NCBI GenBank assembly: GCA_023458855.1 | Contig: JAEWWQ010000164.1 | Location: 1 to 13,473, forward strand | Source: Bacillota bacterium | Lineage (GTDB): Bacteria; Bacillota; Clostridia; Lachnospirales; Lachnospiraceae | Direction: 5' to 3' | Length of the DNA: 13,473 nucleotides | Part shown: in pieces, positions 1 through 7,084 of the stretch | Numbering within the stretch: the first letter of the stretch is position 1 | How the letters are laid out: each line of letters begins with the position of its first letter | The notes under the pieces: model-generated | The model's input: the letters and a program-made list of their open reading frames with translations, nothing else | Databases searched by the model: none | What the model was told of the DNA's origin: nothing | Translations under genes and position numbers: made by a program

Positions 1-1754
1 GGGTATATATAGTAGCCATATAACTCTGACGTATATTCTTCCGTTACTACTTCCGGAGCAATTCTTAAAATCGGGGATTCCTCCTGTATATCAGATATTG
101 TTAACTCCGATAATTCTTCCAAATAAATCTTTAACAAATGTGTTGCACTATCACTGTTCATTGTCGTCACTTTGTTATCTGAGGCATTATAAATTGCAAT
201 TTTTTTAACCTCGATATTACTTTTTAGAATTTCCGTTAAAGGATAAGCTCCCGCTTTATATTCTTTACTATTATAGATAGACTCAATCTGTGGCAATACT
301 TTATCTATCGGGCATGAATAGGTACGGTATATTTCCTTTCCGTACTTCATATTATATTTTATTGTATATGTTACATAATTATTATTGTTATATGACCAGT
401 TCATTTCATTACTGTTATCGGCTTCTTCAATACCTGCTTTCGCCAAAGATTGCACCGTTTTAATATCTGACAACTTCATATGCCTTAATTGATAGCCTTC
501 TGATGTCATAGAATTATCATTTACCATTTCTCCATTTATAATATCAATATAAGAACCATTCATATCTCCATCAATATTAGAAAAACCAACCGCTGCACTT
601 TTTACCTTTGATTCCGGAGGAATATAAGAATCATATCCAAATATATCCAGATTAAAACATAATGTTACTGCGCTTGCTGCTGCCAGACAAAGTACTAATT
701 GCAGTTTATGTCTGCAAATAGCTTTAAAATCAAAGTTGTAAATGGCCTCTGTCACACAATGCATTAAAATTCCTGTAAAAATGAGTCCAAACCAAAACCA
801 GACCTTGGAATCTTCATTTCCAAATGAATAAAATAGCATTCCTCCAAGCATAGCCGTTGGGATTACCATGAAAATGCGAATTACCACTTCTGTCTTTTTA
901 AATGCCATCGCTTTTTCTGCAGACTCTGATGGACGTTTCTTATATAACCAGATGGATAGTGCTAATAATAGCGCACTCATGCCTAAGGCAGTCAGCAAAA
1001 GTAAAAACATTTCTTTTTCATTTTTTAATTGTTTATTATCTATCAAATTACAGTAGCGCATATAGGATGCCATTGCTGAGATACCTGCTATTTTTGCACA
1101 CGGAAATGTATTATAAGATGCAGTATAGTAACTTCTGAAATTTTGCGAATAGTATCCCTCCATTATTTGTGCCAATACTGGAATATAAAGTATCAGGACA
1201 CTACTGCCTGCTAACGCTACCAACAGATTTCCTGTCAGCATAACAGCAAGAATTACCGTGTGATAAAAAAACAAAAAATAAATGCTTTGTACACAGAAAG
1301 TATTTAAGATCTGCATCATAATTTCACTTGTCATAAATCCCTGTGCTGTCACAATGATCATACAAATGACCTGGCTTATAATATACAGTCCCAGATAAAT
1401 AAGCAATCCATCAATATAAAAAACCATGAATAGTTTTTCCCGCCTGACAGGAAGCGCATGATAAAAATCTGTCTTTTTCTTACTAAATAAATAGATATAA
1501 CCGCTGGTTCCGAGAAAAAAAGCAAATACTGCAACAACTACCATTTCCTCAATATTTGCTGCTGAAAAAAAATTCATAAGATAATCTATCATATCCTTAT
1601 ATGTCGGAACTTGGTATACTCTCATATTATCCAGTGACATAAGCAAAAAAACTGGTCTGATTAATAGCAGTGCCAGAAATCCAACAGCAATCAGCCATAA
1701 TCTTTTCTTTAAATCTTCTTTTTGTAGATTAATAAATAAGTTTGTTGATATCAT
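1..1754 (-). CDS. ABC-2-type transporter permease, YtrC/DUF6449-like (C-terminus outside window)
   Basis: This open frame runs from an ATG at 1754 off the left edge, giving 584 visible residues and no stop. The start has a strong GGAGGTGG site and overlaps the end of the ATPase gene by 26 bases, so the two are translationally linked. Hydrophobic segments lie near residues 20-40, 67-90, 108-135, 150-195, 250-270, 290-310, 318-335 and 350-368. A conserved-looking cytoplasmic motif, FYHALPVRREKLF, sits near residues 97-109; I recall similar motifs in clostridial ABC-2 permeases next to YtrA/YtrB-like genes. After about residue 370 the protein becomes hydrophilic for more than 200 residues, which suggests a large extracytoplasmic domain like DUF6449. 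With the neighbouring ATPase it would form an exporter or a cell-envelope stress transporter. The substrate cannot be told from sequence. The role as permease is fairly sure; the domain name is from memory. Confidence 0.85.
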   Translation of the reverse strand, partial: MISTNLFINLQKEDLKKRLWLIAVGFLALLLIRPVFLLMSLDNMRVYQVPTYKDMIDYLMNFFSAANIEEMVVVAVFAFFLGTSGYIYLFSKKKTDFYHALPVRREKLFMVFYIDGLLIYLGLYIISQVICMIIVTAQGFMTSEIMMQILNTFCVQSIYFLFFYHTVILAVMLTGNLLVALAGSSVLILYIPVLAQIMEGYYSQNFRSYYTASYNTFPCAKIAGISAMASYMRYCNLIDNKQLKNEKEMFLLLLTALGMSALLLALSIWLYKKRPSESAEKAMAFKKTEVVIRIFMVIPTAMLGGMLFYSFGNEDSKVWFWFGLIFTGILMHCVTEAIYNFDFKAICRHKLQLVLCLAAASAVTLCFNLDIFGYDSYIPPESKVKSAAVGFSNIDGDMNGSYIDIINGEMVNDNSMTSEGYQLRHMKLSDIKTVQSLAKAGIEEADNSNEMNWSYNNNNYVTYTIKYNMKYGKEIYRTYSCPIDKVLPQIESIYNSKEYKAGAYPLTEILKSNIEVKKIAIYNASDNKVTTMNSDSATHLLKIYLEELSELTISDIQEESPILRIAPEVVTEEYTSELYGYYIY

Positions 1755-2631
1755 ATCCAACCACCTCCGCCTCACTGATAAAGATTTCTTCTAATGACAA
1801 TGGTAGAATTTCTGAAAATATCATATCTTTTGTTGCCATCACATTTTCTAACTCTGTCCGATCTCCCCGCACTGTAAATGTATATAACGTACCTCTTATT
1901 TCGGTCTGTGTAATAGATACTTCATTTACAAATTCTTCACGGTCAAAGTCATTTTTAAATACACATTGAATCTTATGTATGTTCAATTTCAGATCACACA
2001 AATCCTCGGACAACAGCACTCCGCCTTTATGCAATACTCCTATGTAATCACAGATATCTTCCAGCTCTCTCAAATTGTGCGATGCAATAATTGGTGTCAG
2101 CTGACGATTCTCTATCTCCATAACAAACAGACTTTTCACTGCCTGACGCATAACAGGATCTAATCCGTCAAATGTCTCATCACATAAAATATACTTCGTG
2201 TTTGCACAGATTCCAAGAATTACAGAAACCTGTTTTTTCATTCCTTTTGAAAAAGTATTAATCTTCCGGTTTCCTTCCAGTCCAAACTGTCCCATAAGCT
2301 GTGTATACCGTATCTCATCAAAAAGCGGATACATTTTTACATAAAAGTTCTTCATATCATCCACAGTTGCATTGGCAAAAAAGTATTGCTCATCAGAAAT
2401 AAAAAAGATATTTCTCTTGATTACTTCATTTTCATATACTTCTTGATTATCTACCTTTACCATACCGCTTTCTGGCTTTAAAATTCCCGCCAGCGTTCTA
2501 AGAAAAGTGCTTTTACCTGCTCCATTTGTTCCAATCAGACCAAATACTACCCCTTCCTGTATAGAAAGTGTGATATCATTTAAAGCTTTATTTCCTTCAT
2601 ATTTCTTTGAAAGCCCCTTTACTTCTATCAT
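1729..2631 (-). CDS. ABC transporter ATP-binding protein, YtrB-like
   Basis: Three hundred residues, full length for a single-domain ABC ATPase. It powers the permease encoded just downstream. Walker A is GTNGAGKST at residues 34-42. The signature loop is degenerate (FSKGM, 127-131, in place of LSGGQ), a form common in ABC-2 exporters of this class. Walker B is YILCDE at 147-152 with E152 as the likely catalytic base, the D-loop is GLD at 156-158, and the switch histidine is H185. Residues from about 215 form a variable C-terminal extension. The ATG overlaps the stop of the regulator gene as ATGA (2628-2631), and the 3' end overlaps the permease start, so the three genes are one operon. It should be controlled by the GntR repressor encoded upstream. 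ATPase function is near certain; substrate unknown. Confidence 0.95.
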   Translation of the reverse strand: MIEVKGLSKKYEGNKALNDITLSIQEGVVFGLIGTNGAGKSTFLRTLAGILKPESGMVKVDNQEVYENEVIKRNIFFISDEQYFFANATVDDMKNFYVKMYPLFDEIRYTQLMGQFGLEGNRKINTFSKGMKKQVSVILGICANTKYILCDETFDGLDPVMRQAVKSLFVMEIENRQLTPIIASHNLRELEDICDYIGVLHKGGVLLSEDLCDLKLNIHKIQCVFKNDFDREEFVNEVSITQTEIRGTLYTFTVRGDRTELENVMATKDMIFSEILPLSLEEIFISEAEVVGYDINKLIY

Positions 2632-2999
2632 TTCAACTCCTCCTCAAAACAAGTATCTACCACTCTGTTAATTCTGTTCTTTTCTATTCCCAACTCCTTC
2701 GCCCGATTAACAGCCTTTACTACCTGTGCCATTACATTTTCTCTCTCACTATCCATATAATTCTCTTTAGAAGCCACAAAATTGCCGCGTCCTTTTACAG
2801 TATATATAAATCCATTGTTTTCCAATTCCGCGTATGCCCTTTGTATTGTATTGGGATTAATTGATAATTCAATTGCAAGATTCCTAACCGAGGGCAACTT
2901 CATATCCTTTTCAAATGCTCCTTTTACAATCAATGTCTGAATTTTTTCTATGACTTGTTCATATATTGGTCTTTTATCCTGATAATCAATATGAATCAT
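2628..2999 (-). CDS. GntR-family transcriptional regulator, YtrA subfamily
   Basis: A 123-residue repressor-like protein. Residues 10-75 form the GntR winged helix-turn-helix: YEQVIEKIQTLI, then LPSVRNLAIELSINPNTIQRAY as the recognition part, and a wing ending in GRGNFVA. The remaining 50 or so residues are a short helical tail, too small for the ligand domains of FadR or HutC types, which places it in the YtrA group. It is the first gene of an operon with an ABC ATPase and permease, the usual YtrA arrangement. The ATG at 2999 has an AGGAGA site upstream. A long inverted repeat overlapping its own promoter (3098-3142) fits autorepression. In Bacillus subtilis YtrA responds to cell-wall antibiotics; whether this one does is inference. 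Confidence 0.93.
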   Translation of the reverse strand: MIHIDYQDKRPIYEQVIEKIQTLIVKGAFEKDMKLPSVRNLAIELSINPNTIQRAYAELENNGFIYTVKGRGNFVASKENYMDSERENVMAQVVKAVNRAKELGIEKNRINRVVDTCFEEELK

Positions 3000-3097
3000 T
3001 ATATTCTCTCCTTTCCTTGTTTATTGTTCTGATATTAACAGTGCTTCAAATAAGCCTTTACAACTTATTACTTATTAACTTGTTTTTTATTTACTTT

Positions 3098-3142
3098 TAG
3101 TATATTAAGTGTACTAGATGATTTAGTACACTTAATATACTA
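3098..3142. promoter_or_regulatory. Probable YtrA-box operator: perfect 19-bp inverted repeat
   Basis: Two 19-base arms (3098-3116 and 3124-3142) are exact reverse complements around a 7-base spacer. Within them AGTGTA (3108-3113) and TACACT (3127-3132) are separated by exactly 13 bases, which matches the YtrA box I recall for B. subtilis (AGTGTA-13 bp-TACACT). The distal arm covers the -10 box of the operon promoter, so a bound repressor would block RNA polymerase. There is no U-tract in the leftward direction, so this is unlikely to be a terminator. Confidence 0.85.
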
Positions 3143-3162
3143 TGATATCCATATTCTGTCAA
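3134..3162 (-). promoter_or_regulatory. Sigma-A-type promoter of the GntR/ABC operon
   Basis: On the minus strand there is a consensus -35 TTGACA (3157-3162), a 17-base spacer and a -10 TATATT (3134-3139). The -10 lies inside the inverted-repeat operator. The start of transcription would be near 3127, giving a leader of about 130 bases before the GntR start at 2999. Confidence 0.8.
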
Positions 3163-3174
3163 TAAACATAACAT

Positions 3175-3210
3175 AAAAAATGCTGTGGCATTTCCTCCAC
3201 AGCATTTTTT
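3175..3210 (-). terminator. Rho-independent terminator of pgi
   Basis: TGCTGTGG (3181-3188) pairs perfectly with CCACAGCA (3197-3204) around an 8-base loop, and the stem is extended by A6 (3175-3180) and T6 (3205-3210). Read on the minus strand it lies 13 bases after the pgi stop codon and ends in a run of U. It separates pgi from the GntR operon promoter. Confidence 0.92.
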
Positions 3211-3222
3211 ATTTATTCTGTA

Positions 3223-4572
3223 TTAAAGTCTCTTTAATAATAATTCTCTTTGTTCCTCATAACCAGGTTTTCCAAGTAATGCAAACATATTTTTCTTATA
3301 GCTTTCTACACCCGGCTGGTTAAATGGATTAACACCTAACAGATATCCGCTTACTCCGCAGGCAAACTCAAAGAAATAAAATAACTCGCCGAGATAAAAT
3401 TCATTTACCTCAGGAACGTTAACTATCATATTCGGTACCTGTCCGTCTGTATGAGCTAAAATAGTGCCATTCATAGCACTCTTATTTACAAAATCGACAG
3501 TTTTTCCGGCTAAATAATTAAGTCCGTCAAGATCGACCGGCTCTTCACCGATTATAATTTCTTCTTTTGATGTTTCAATATTAATAACGGTCTCAAACAT
3601 TGTTCTGGAACCATCCTGAATGAATTGTCCCATTGAATGTAAATCGGTTGTAAGATCCACACTTGCAGGGAAAATACCTTTCTGATCTTTTCCTTCACTT
3701 TCGCCAAATAATTGTTTCCACCATTCAGATACATAGTGAACACTCGGCTCATAATTAGCTAAAATTTCAATTACTTTTCCTTTTCTTAACAGGATATTTC
3801 TAAGAGCGGCATATTTTAAAGAATCATTTTCTTCAAATGGTGTTTCAAGAGCGCGTTTTCTTCCTGATGCTGCACCCTCCATTAATTTATCAATATCCGC
3901 ACCACTTACTGCGATTGGAAGAAGACCAACTGCTGTAAGAACTGAAAAACGTCCGCCAATATCGTCAGGCACTACAAATGTCTCGTATCCTTCCTCTGTA
4001 GCAAGGCCCTTTAAAGATCCTTTTGCTTTATCTGTTGTCGCGTAGATTCTCTTAGCAGCTTCTGCTTTACCATATTTCTTCTCTGCTAATTCTTTTAGAA
4101 CGCGAAATGCAATAGCCGGTTCTGTAGTCGTACCTGATTTGGAAATCATATTAATTGAAAAATCCCTGTCTCCTACAACATCTAATAGATTTTTAAGGTA
4201 CGTGGAACTTATTGAATTACCTACAAAATAAATCTCCGGTGTTTTTCTGATTTCCTTAGATACCACATTGTAAAAGCTGTGTCTTAAGAATTCGATTGCT
4301 GCTCTTGCTCCAAGATAAGAACCGCCGATTCCGATAACGATTAATACTTCGGAATCATTTTTAATTTTCTCAGCCGCCTTTTTAATTCTGGCAAACTCTT
4401 CTTTATCATAATCAACCGGCAAATCAATCCATCCTAAAAAATCATTGCCTGCTCCTGACTTAGATACCAACAGTTCTTTTGCATCAAGAGTTAATTTTTT
4501 CATTAATTCTACTTCGTTTTCACTAATAAATGGTGCTGTTTTTGAATAATCAAATGTAACTTTCTGACTCAT
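3223..4572 (-). CDS. pgi: Glucose-6-phosphate isomerase
   Basis: Cytoplasmic enzyme that interconverts glucose 6-phosphate and fructose 6-phosphate in glycolysis and gluconeogenesis. The 449-residue length fits the short Firmicutes form (about 450), not the 550-residue enterobacterial form. The sugar-phosphate loops GIGGSYLGARAA (81-92) and SKSGTTTEPA (144-153) are present. PGI signature 1 is seen as DDIGGRFSVLTAVGLLP (203-219) and signature 2 as NPFNQPGVESYKKNMF (415-430). Likely catalytic residues, by analogy with Geobacillus PGI, are E291, H312 and K426. The ATG at 4572 has an AGGAG site 10 bases upstream. A promoter candidate lies at 4629-4657 and a strong terminator follows. The gene is intact. 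Confidence 0.98.
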   Translation of the reverse strand: MSQKVTFDYSKTAPFISENEVELMKKLTLDAKELLVSKSGAGNDFLGWIDLPVDYDKEEFARIKKAAEKIKNDSEVLIVIGIGGSYLGARAAIEFLRHSFYNVVSKEIRKTPEIYFVGNSISSTYLKNLLDVVGDRDFSINMISKSGTTTEPAIAFRVLKELAEKKYGKAEAAKRIYATTDKAKGSLKGLATEEGYETFVVPDDIGGRFSVLTAVGLLPIAVSGADIDKLMEGAASGRKRALETPFEENDSLKYAALRNILLRKGKVIEILANYEPSVHYVSEWWKQLFGESEGKDQKGIFPASVDLTTDLHSMGQFIQDGSRTMFETVINIETSKEEIIIGEEPVDLDGLNYLAGKTVDFVNKSAMNGTILAHTDGQVPNMIVNVPEVNEFYLGELFYFFEFACGVSGYLLGVNPFNQPGVESYKKNMFALLGKPGYEEQRELLLKRL

Positions 4573-4628
4573 TTGCTTCGCTCCTTTTAATACCGTGCTT
4601 TATAATTTGTTTTATTCCCTAGTAATTT

Positions 4629-4657
4629 AGTGTAGCAAAGTTACCTGTTTTTATCAA
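4629..4657 (-). promoter_or_regulatory. pgi: Probable promoter of pgi
   Basis: On the minus strand TTGATA (4652-4657) and TACACT (4629-4634) are spaced by 17 bases. The -35 overlaps the stop codon of the upstream membrane-protein gene, so pgi could be transcribed both from here and by readthrough, as no terminator is visible between the two genes. Confidence 0.6.
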
Positions 4658-5298
4658 GTTAAAAATTCCTTTAACAGTTCTTCCAGCTCCTCTTCTTCAG
4701 ATCTTGTAAAAAATACAGGCTTCTCCTTTTTTAATTTCTGCTGTTTTTGTTGTAATTCCTGTTGAAACTCTTTTTCCAGTTCCTTCTGTTGTGCGATTTC
4801 ATCTTTTGTTGCCCGCAATCTGTTTACCATGTGATTTTCCAGATAATCAATCAGGTTTGTTTTAAGAATTACTTTTTTATTTGGGATATCTATCAAGGAG
4901 GTAATTGAAAAATATACATACAAACCCAAAATACTAATAATATAGTAAGGAAGAAGCTCTCCCAGCGTTTCCCCATCTATAATACCTTTGCAAGCTCCCA
5001 TACCTCCGAGCAATACTGACAGAAGCATTAATTGCCCCGACAAATGACCCATGTTAGACATTTTTAATCCACAAATACTTATTTTATTTATAAATTTATC
5101 CACAAAAATTGGTATATTAGTAACTCCCATGTTCAATTGGTAACAATTTGCAAATTTTAACTTGCACTGCTTTAGGAGCTTATTCTCTGTTGTTTGCATA
5201 TTATCTGTCTCATTAATAATTCTTTGGTATAACACACCAATCATAATTTGCAACAATATGCTTAATAATAACATTATAATAGTAGCTGTAATAAACAT
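4654..5298 (-). CDS. Conserved membrane protein of unknown function with charged C-terminal helix
   Basis: I do not recognise a named family, though it resembles hypothetical proteins I associate with Lachnospiraceae. It has 214 residues. A hydrophobic N-terminal segment (2-24) could anchor it, followed by a soluble stretch with cysteines at 45, 52 and 76. Two further membrane segments lie at about 90-107 and 115-137. The tail from 163 to 214 is rich in Glu, Lys and Gln (KELEKEFQQELQQKQQKLKK, 172-191) and probably forms a coiled coil in the cytoplasm. A longer frame opens with a TTG at 5322, but the AAGGAG lies inside that extension, six bases before the ATG at 5298, so 5298 is the better start. 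It sits upstream of pgi with an 81-base gap that may be read through. No function is assigned. Confidence 0.8.
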   Translation of the reverse strand: MFITATIIMLLLSILLQIMIGVLYQRIINETDNMQTTENKLLKQCKLKFANCYQLNMGVTNIPIFVDKFINKISICGLKMSNMGHLSGQLMLLSVLLGGMGACKGIIDGETLGELLPYYIISILGLYVYFSITSLIDIPNKKVILKTNLIDYLENHMVNRLRATKDEIAQQKELEKEFQQELQQKQQKLKKEKPVFFTRSEEEELEELLKEFLT

Positions 5299-5304
5299 TT
5301 TACT

Positions 5305-5309
5305 CTCCT
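5305..5309 (-). promoter_or_regulatory. Ribosome binding site that fixes the start at 5298
   Basis: On the minus strand AGGAG stands 6 bases before the ATG at 5298. The alternative TTG start at 5322 lies upstream of this site and has no comparable one of its own. Confidence 0.85.
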
Positions 5310-5440
5310 TTCTGACAAACAAGAGAACACGGCTTACCGTTTCACCTTGTCATAATTATATAAGTACGAAGTCATTCTAAGTTCTGCTGCGCTAACTTCG
5401 TTCACAAACCAGACGTTGCAGGCAACTTCTGATAGGTTAC

Positions 5441-5469
5441 ATTATAAGAGATTCTTCGTGGCATCTCAA
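5441..5469 (-). promoter_or_regulatory. Sigma-A-type promoter of the 214-residue membrane protein gene
   Basis: On the minus strand TTGAGA (5464-5469), a 17-base spacer and a perfect TATAAT (5441-5446). Transcription would begin near 5434, about 135 bases before the ATG at 5298, an unusually long leader for a small gene. Confidence 0.75.
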
Positions 5470-5574
5470 GGTAGCAGGCATTGAAATCGTTTTACATATT
5501 TCGTCATTCTTCTCACATTAAGAGAATATGGGTTATCACTTACCAGCTATAAAGTAATTGTCTTCTATAAAGAC

Positions 5575-5603
5575 TGGAAAACTTATACTATTTCTGCTAT
5601 AAT
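5575..5603 (+). promoter_or_regulatory. Extended -10 promoter of the TSCPD-murG pair
   Basis: TGGAAA (5575-5580) serves as a partial -35, followed by 17 bases and a perfect TATAAT (5598-5603). The TG at 5595-5596 one base before the -10 makes an extended -10 element, which would make up for the weak -35. The TSCPD gene begins 25 bases downstream. Confidence 0.75.
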
Positions 5604-5628
5604 CCCTTTGTTACAATGAAAGGAGATC

Positions 5629-5883
5629 ATGAATATGAGATACCAACCTAAAGGTGTTTGTTCAAGTTCTATTGATATTGAAACAGACCATAATATTATT
5701 AAATCTGTAAATTTCACTGGTGGATGTAACGGTAATTTACAAGGAATATCACGCCTTGTACAAAATATGCCTATTGAAGAGGCTATTCAAAAGTTAAAAG
5801 GCATAAAGTGTGGATTTAAATCAACTTCCTGTCCTGACCAATTAGCACATGCACTTGAAACTATCCTTGAGAATAACCAGTAA
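5629..5883 (+). CDS. TSCPD-domain protein, TIGR03905 four-cysteine family
   Basis: A small protein of 84 residues from the ATG at 5629, or 82 from the ATG at 5635. The second start is better spaced from AAAGGAG (9 bases against 3). Four cysteines, at 11, 33, 61 and 68 of the longer form, match the family pattern; the last lies in STSCPDQLA, the TSCPD motif. The motif is also found at the C-terminus of some ribonucleotide reductases. The arrangement suggests a metal or redox site, but I know of no established function. It is probably cotranscribed with murG, whose start is 54 bases downstream with no terminator between. Family assignment is good, function unknown. Confidence 0.88.
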   Translation: MNMRYQPKGVCSSSIDIETDHNIIKSVNFTGGCNGNLQGISRLVQNMPIEEAIQKLKGIKCGFKSTSCPDQLAHALETILENNQ

Positions 5884-5884
5884 T

Positions 5885-5913
5885 TTGATTTTTATTCATT
5901 AATTTAATAAAAT
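5885..5913 (+). promoter_or_regulatory. murG: Possible additional promoter for murG
   Basis: TTGATT (5885-5890) and TAAAAT (5908-5913) are spaced by 17 bases just after the TSCPD stop codon. The stretch is very AT-rich, so a chance match is quite possible. Confidence 0.35.
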
Positions 5914-5937
5914 ATAGTTAATTATGGGAGGAAACCG

Positions 5938-7014
5938 ATGAAAAGAATTGTTCTTACCGGCGGTGGAACAGCTGGACATGTTACGCCTAACATTGCTTTA
6001 TTACCAACACTGCAGAAAATGGATTATGACGTACATTACATTGGTTCTTATGACGGGATGGAAAAACGTATTATGGCAGATTTCGATGTTCCCTATTACG
6101 GTATTTCCACCGGAAAATGGAGACGATATTTTGATATTAAAAACTTCACGGATCCGTTCCGCATTCTAAAAGGCCTTACAGAAGCCAAACATATTCTTAA
6201 AAATCTTGCACCCGATGTGGTTTTTTCAAAAGGGGGATTTGTCAGCGTACCCGTAGTACGCGCTGCTGCCAGTCTGGGAATTCCCTGCATTATTCATGAG
6301 TCCGATATGACACCGGGACTTGCAAACAAGTTATGTATCCCTGTTGCATCTAAAGTATGCTGCAACTTTCCAGAAACTCTCACTACCCTTCCAAAGGATA
6401 AAGCTGTACTTACAGGTTCTCCAATCCGTGAAGAACTTGCGAAAGGCAATAAAATTGCAGGTTTAAATCTTTGCGGATTTACAGCAAATAAACCTGTTAT
6501 CATGGTTGTCGGGGGAAGCCTTGGTGCTTCTTCGGTGAATAGAATAGTTCGAGAGGCTCTTCCAAAATTATTGCCAGACTTCCAAATCGTACATCTATGT
6601 GGTCGCGATAAGATTGATGAGCAACTTTTAAATATAAAGGGTTATAAACAATTTGAATTTATAAAATCTGACTTGAAAGACATATTTGCAATGGCAGATG
6701 TTGTCGTCTCCAGAGCAGGAGCAAATGCCATCTGTGAGTTGCTTGCTCTGAAAAAACCTAATCTTTTAATTCCGCTTCCTGCAACCAGCAGCCGCGGAGA
6801 TCAGATATTGAATGCAAACTCCTTTGAATCACAGGGTTTTAGTATGGTTATTGATGAAAACATCTTAACAGAAAATTTGTTAGCGGATAAGGTAATGGAA
6901 CTATTTTGTTCCAGACAGAGCTACATTGATACGATGAGTAAGAGCGGACAGCTGAACTCCATTCATACAATTATAAATCTGATAGAAGATATAACAGCTA
7001 ATAAAACAGAATAA
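5938..7014 (+). CDS. murG: UDP-GlcNAc:undecaprenyl-PP-MurNAc-pentapeptide GlcNAc transferase
   Basis: MurG transfers GlcNAc from UDP-GlcNAc to lipid I at the inner face of the membrane, making lipid II for peptidoglycan. The 358-residue length is normal for the family. The N-terminal glycine loop GGGTAGHVTPN (8-18) binds the acceptor pyrophosphate, and a second loop VFSKGGFVSVP lies at 95-105. HESDMTPGLANK (120-131) matches the conserved HE motif. The C-terminal donor-binding half has GGSLGASSVN (192-201) and SRAGANAICELLA (258-270), including the conserved Glu (E267) before the UDP-GlcNAc pocket. GGGAGG stands 7 bases before the ATG. It is paired with a TSCPD protein and not with other division or cell-wall genes, so it lies outside a classic dcw cluster. 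It ends at a shared hairpin. Confidence 0.96.
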   Translation: MKRIVLTGGGTAGHVTPNIALLPTLQKMDYDVHYIGSYDGMEKRIMADFDVPYYGISTGKWRRYFDIKNFTDPFRILKGLTEAKHILKNLAPDVVFSKGGFVSVPVVRAAASLGIPCIIHESDMTPGLANKLCIPVASKVCCNFPETLTTLPKDKAVLTGSPIREELAKGNKIAGLNLCGFTANKPVIMVVGGSLGASSVNRIVREALPKLLPDFQIVHLCGRDKIDEQLLNIKGYKQFEFIKSDLKDIFAMADVVVSRAGANAICELLALKKPNLLIPLPATSSRGDQILNANSFESQGFSMVIDENILTENLLADKVMELFCSRQSYIDTMSKSGQLNSIHTIINLIEDITANKTE

Positions 7015-7019
7015 TGAAA

Positions 7020-7058
7020 ATAAGGACTGGAAAATGATTCGTGTTTTTCAGTCCTTAT
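7020..7058. terminator. Bidirectional terminator hairpin between murG and the HIT gene
   Basis: A 15-bp stem with one G-U pair (7020-7034 with 7044-7058) closes a 9-base loop. It starts 6 bases after the murG stop and is 27 bases from the end of the convergent HIT gene. The U-rich stretch is better on the minus strand (TTATTTTCATTATT), so it is probably stronger for the HIT-side transcript. Confidence 0.82.
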
Positions 7059-7084
7059 CTATTAAAAACGTATACTGAATACTA

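Larger units (their letters stand above)
5299..5574. other. Divergent intergenic region with structured leader on the minus strand
   Basis: No gene is seen here. The region separates the minus-strand membrane-protein gene from the plus-strand TSCPD gene. It holds the minus-strand promoter at 5441-5469 and a predicted 135-nt leader. The leader contains an exact 7-bp inverted repeat, ACGAAGT (5366-5372) with ACTTCGT (5395-5401), inside which AAGTT/AACTT (5379-5383 and 5394-5398) can form an alternative stem. It also has GTTG/CAAC (5415-5418, 5423-5426) and ACGG/CCGT near 5330-5341. No T-box or other riboswitch consensus was recognised. The stretch 5470-5574 is AT-rich with only weak short inverted repeats. 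Confidence 0.6.

Noticed and set aside
868..1138. Short plus-strand open frames opposite the permease
   Set aside because: They lie antisense to a continuous 584-codon frame with a strong start site, overlap each other and have no ribosome binding site.
3098..3142. Inverted repeat as a terminator
   Set aside because: The arms are AT-rich with no following U-tract, the pgi terminator is already at 3175-3210, and the repeat overlaps a consensus promoter; an operator explains it better.
5629..5883. TSCPD motif as a fragment of ribonucleotide reductase
   Set aside because: The protein is full length for the small four-cysteine TIGR03905 family, with its own promoter and start, and no reductase sequence adjoins it.
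6096..6503. Minus-strand open frames within murG
   Set aside because: They are antisense shadows of a well-conserved murG with recognisable motifs.
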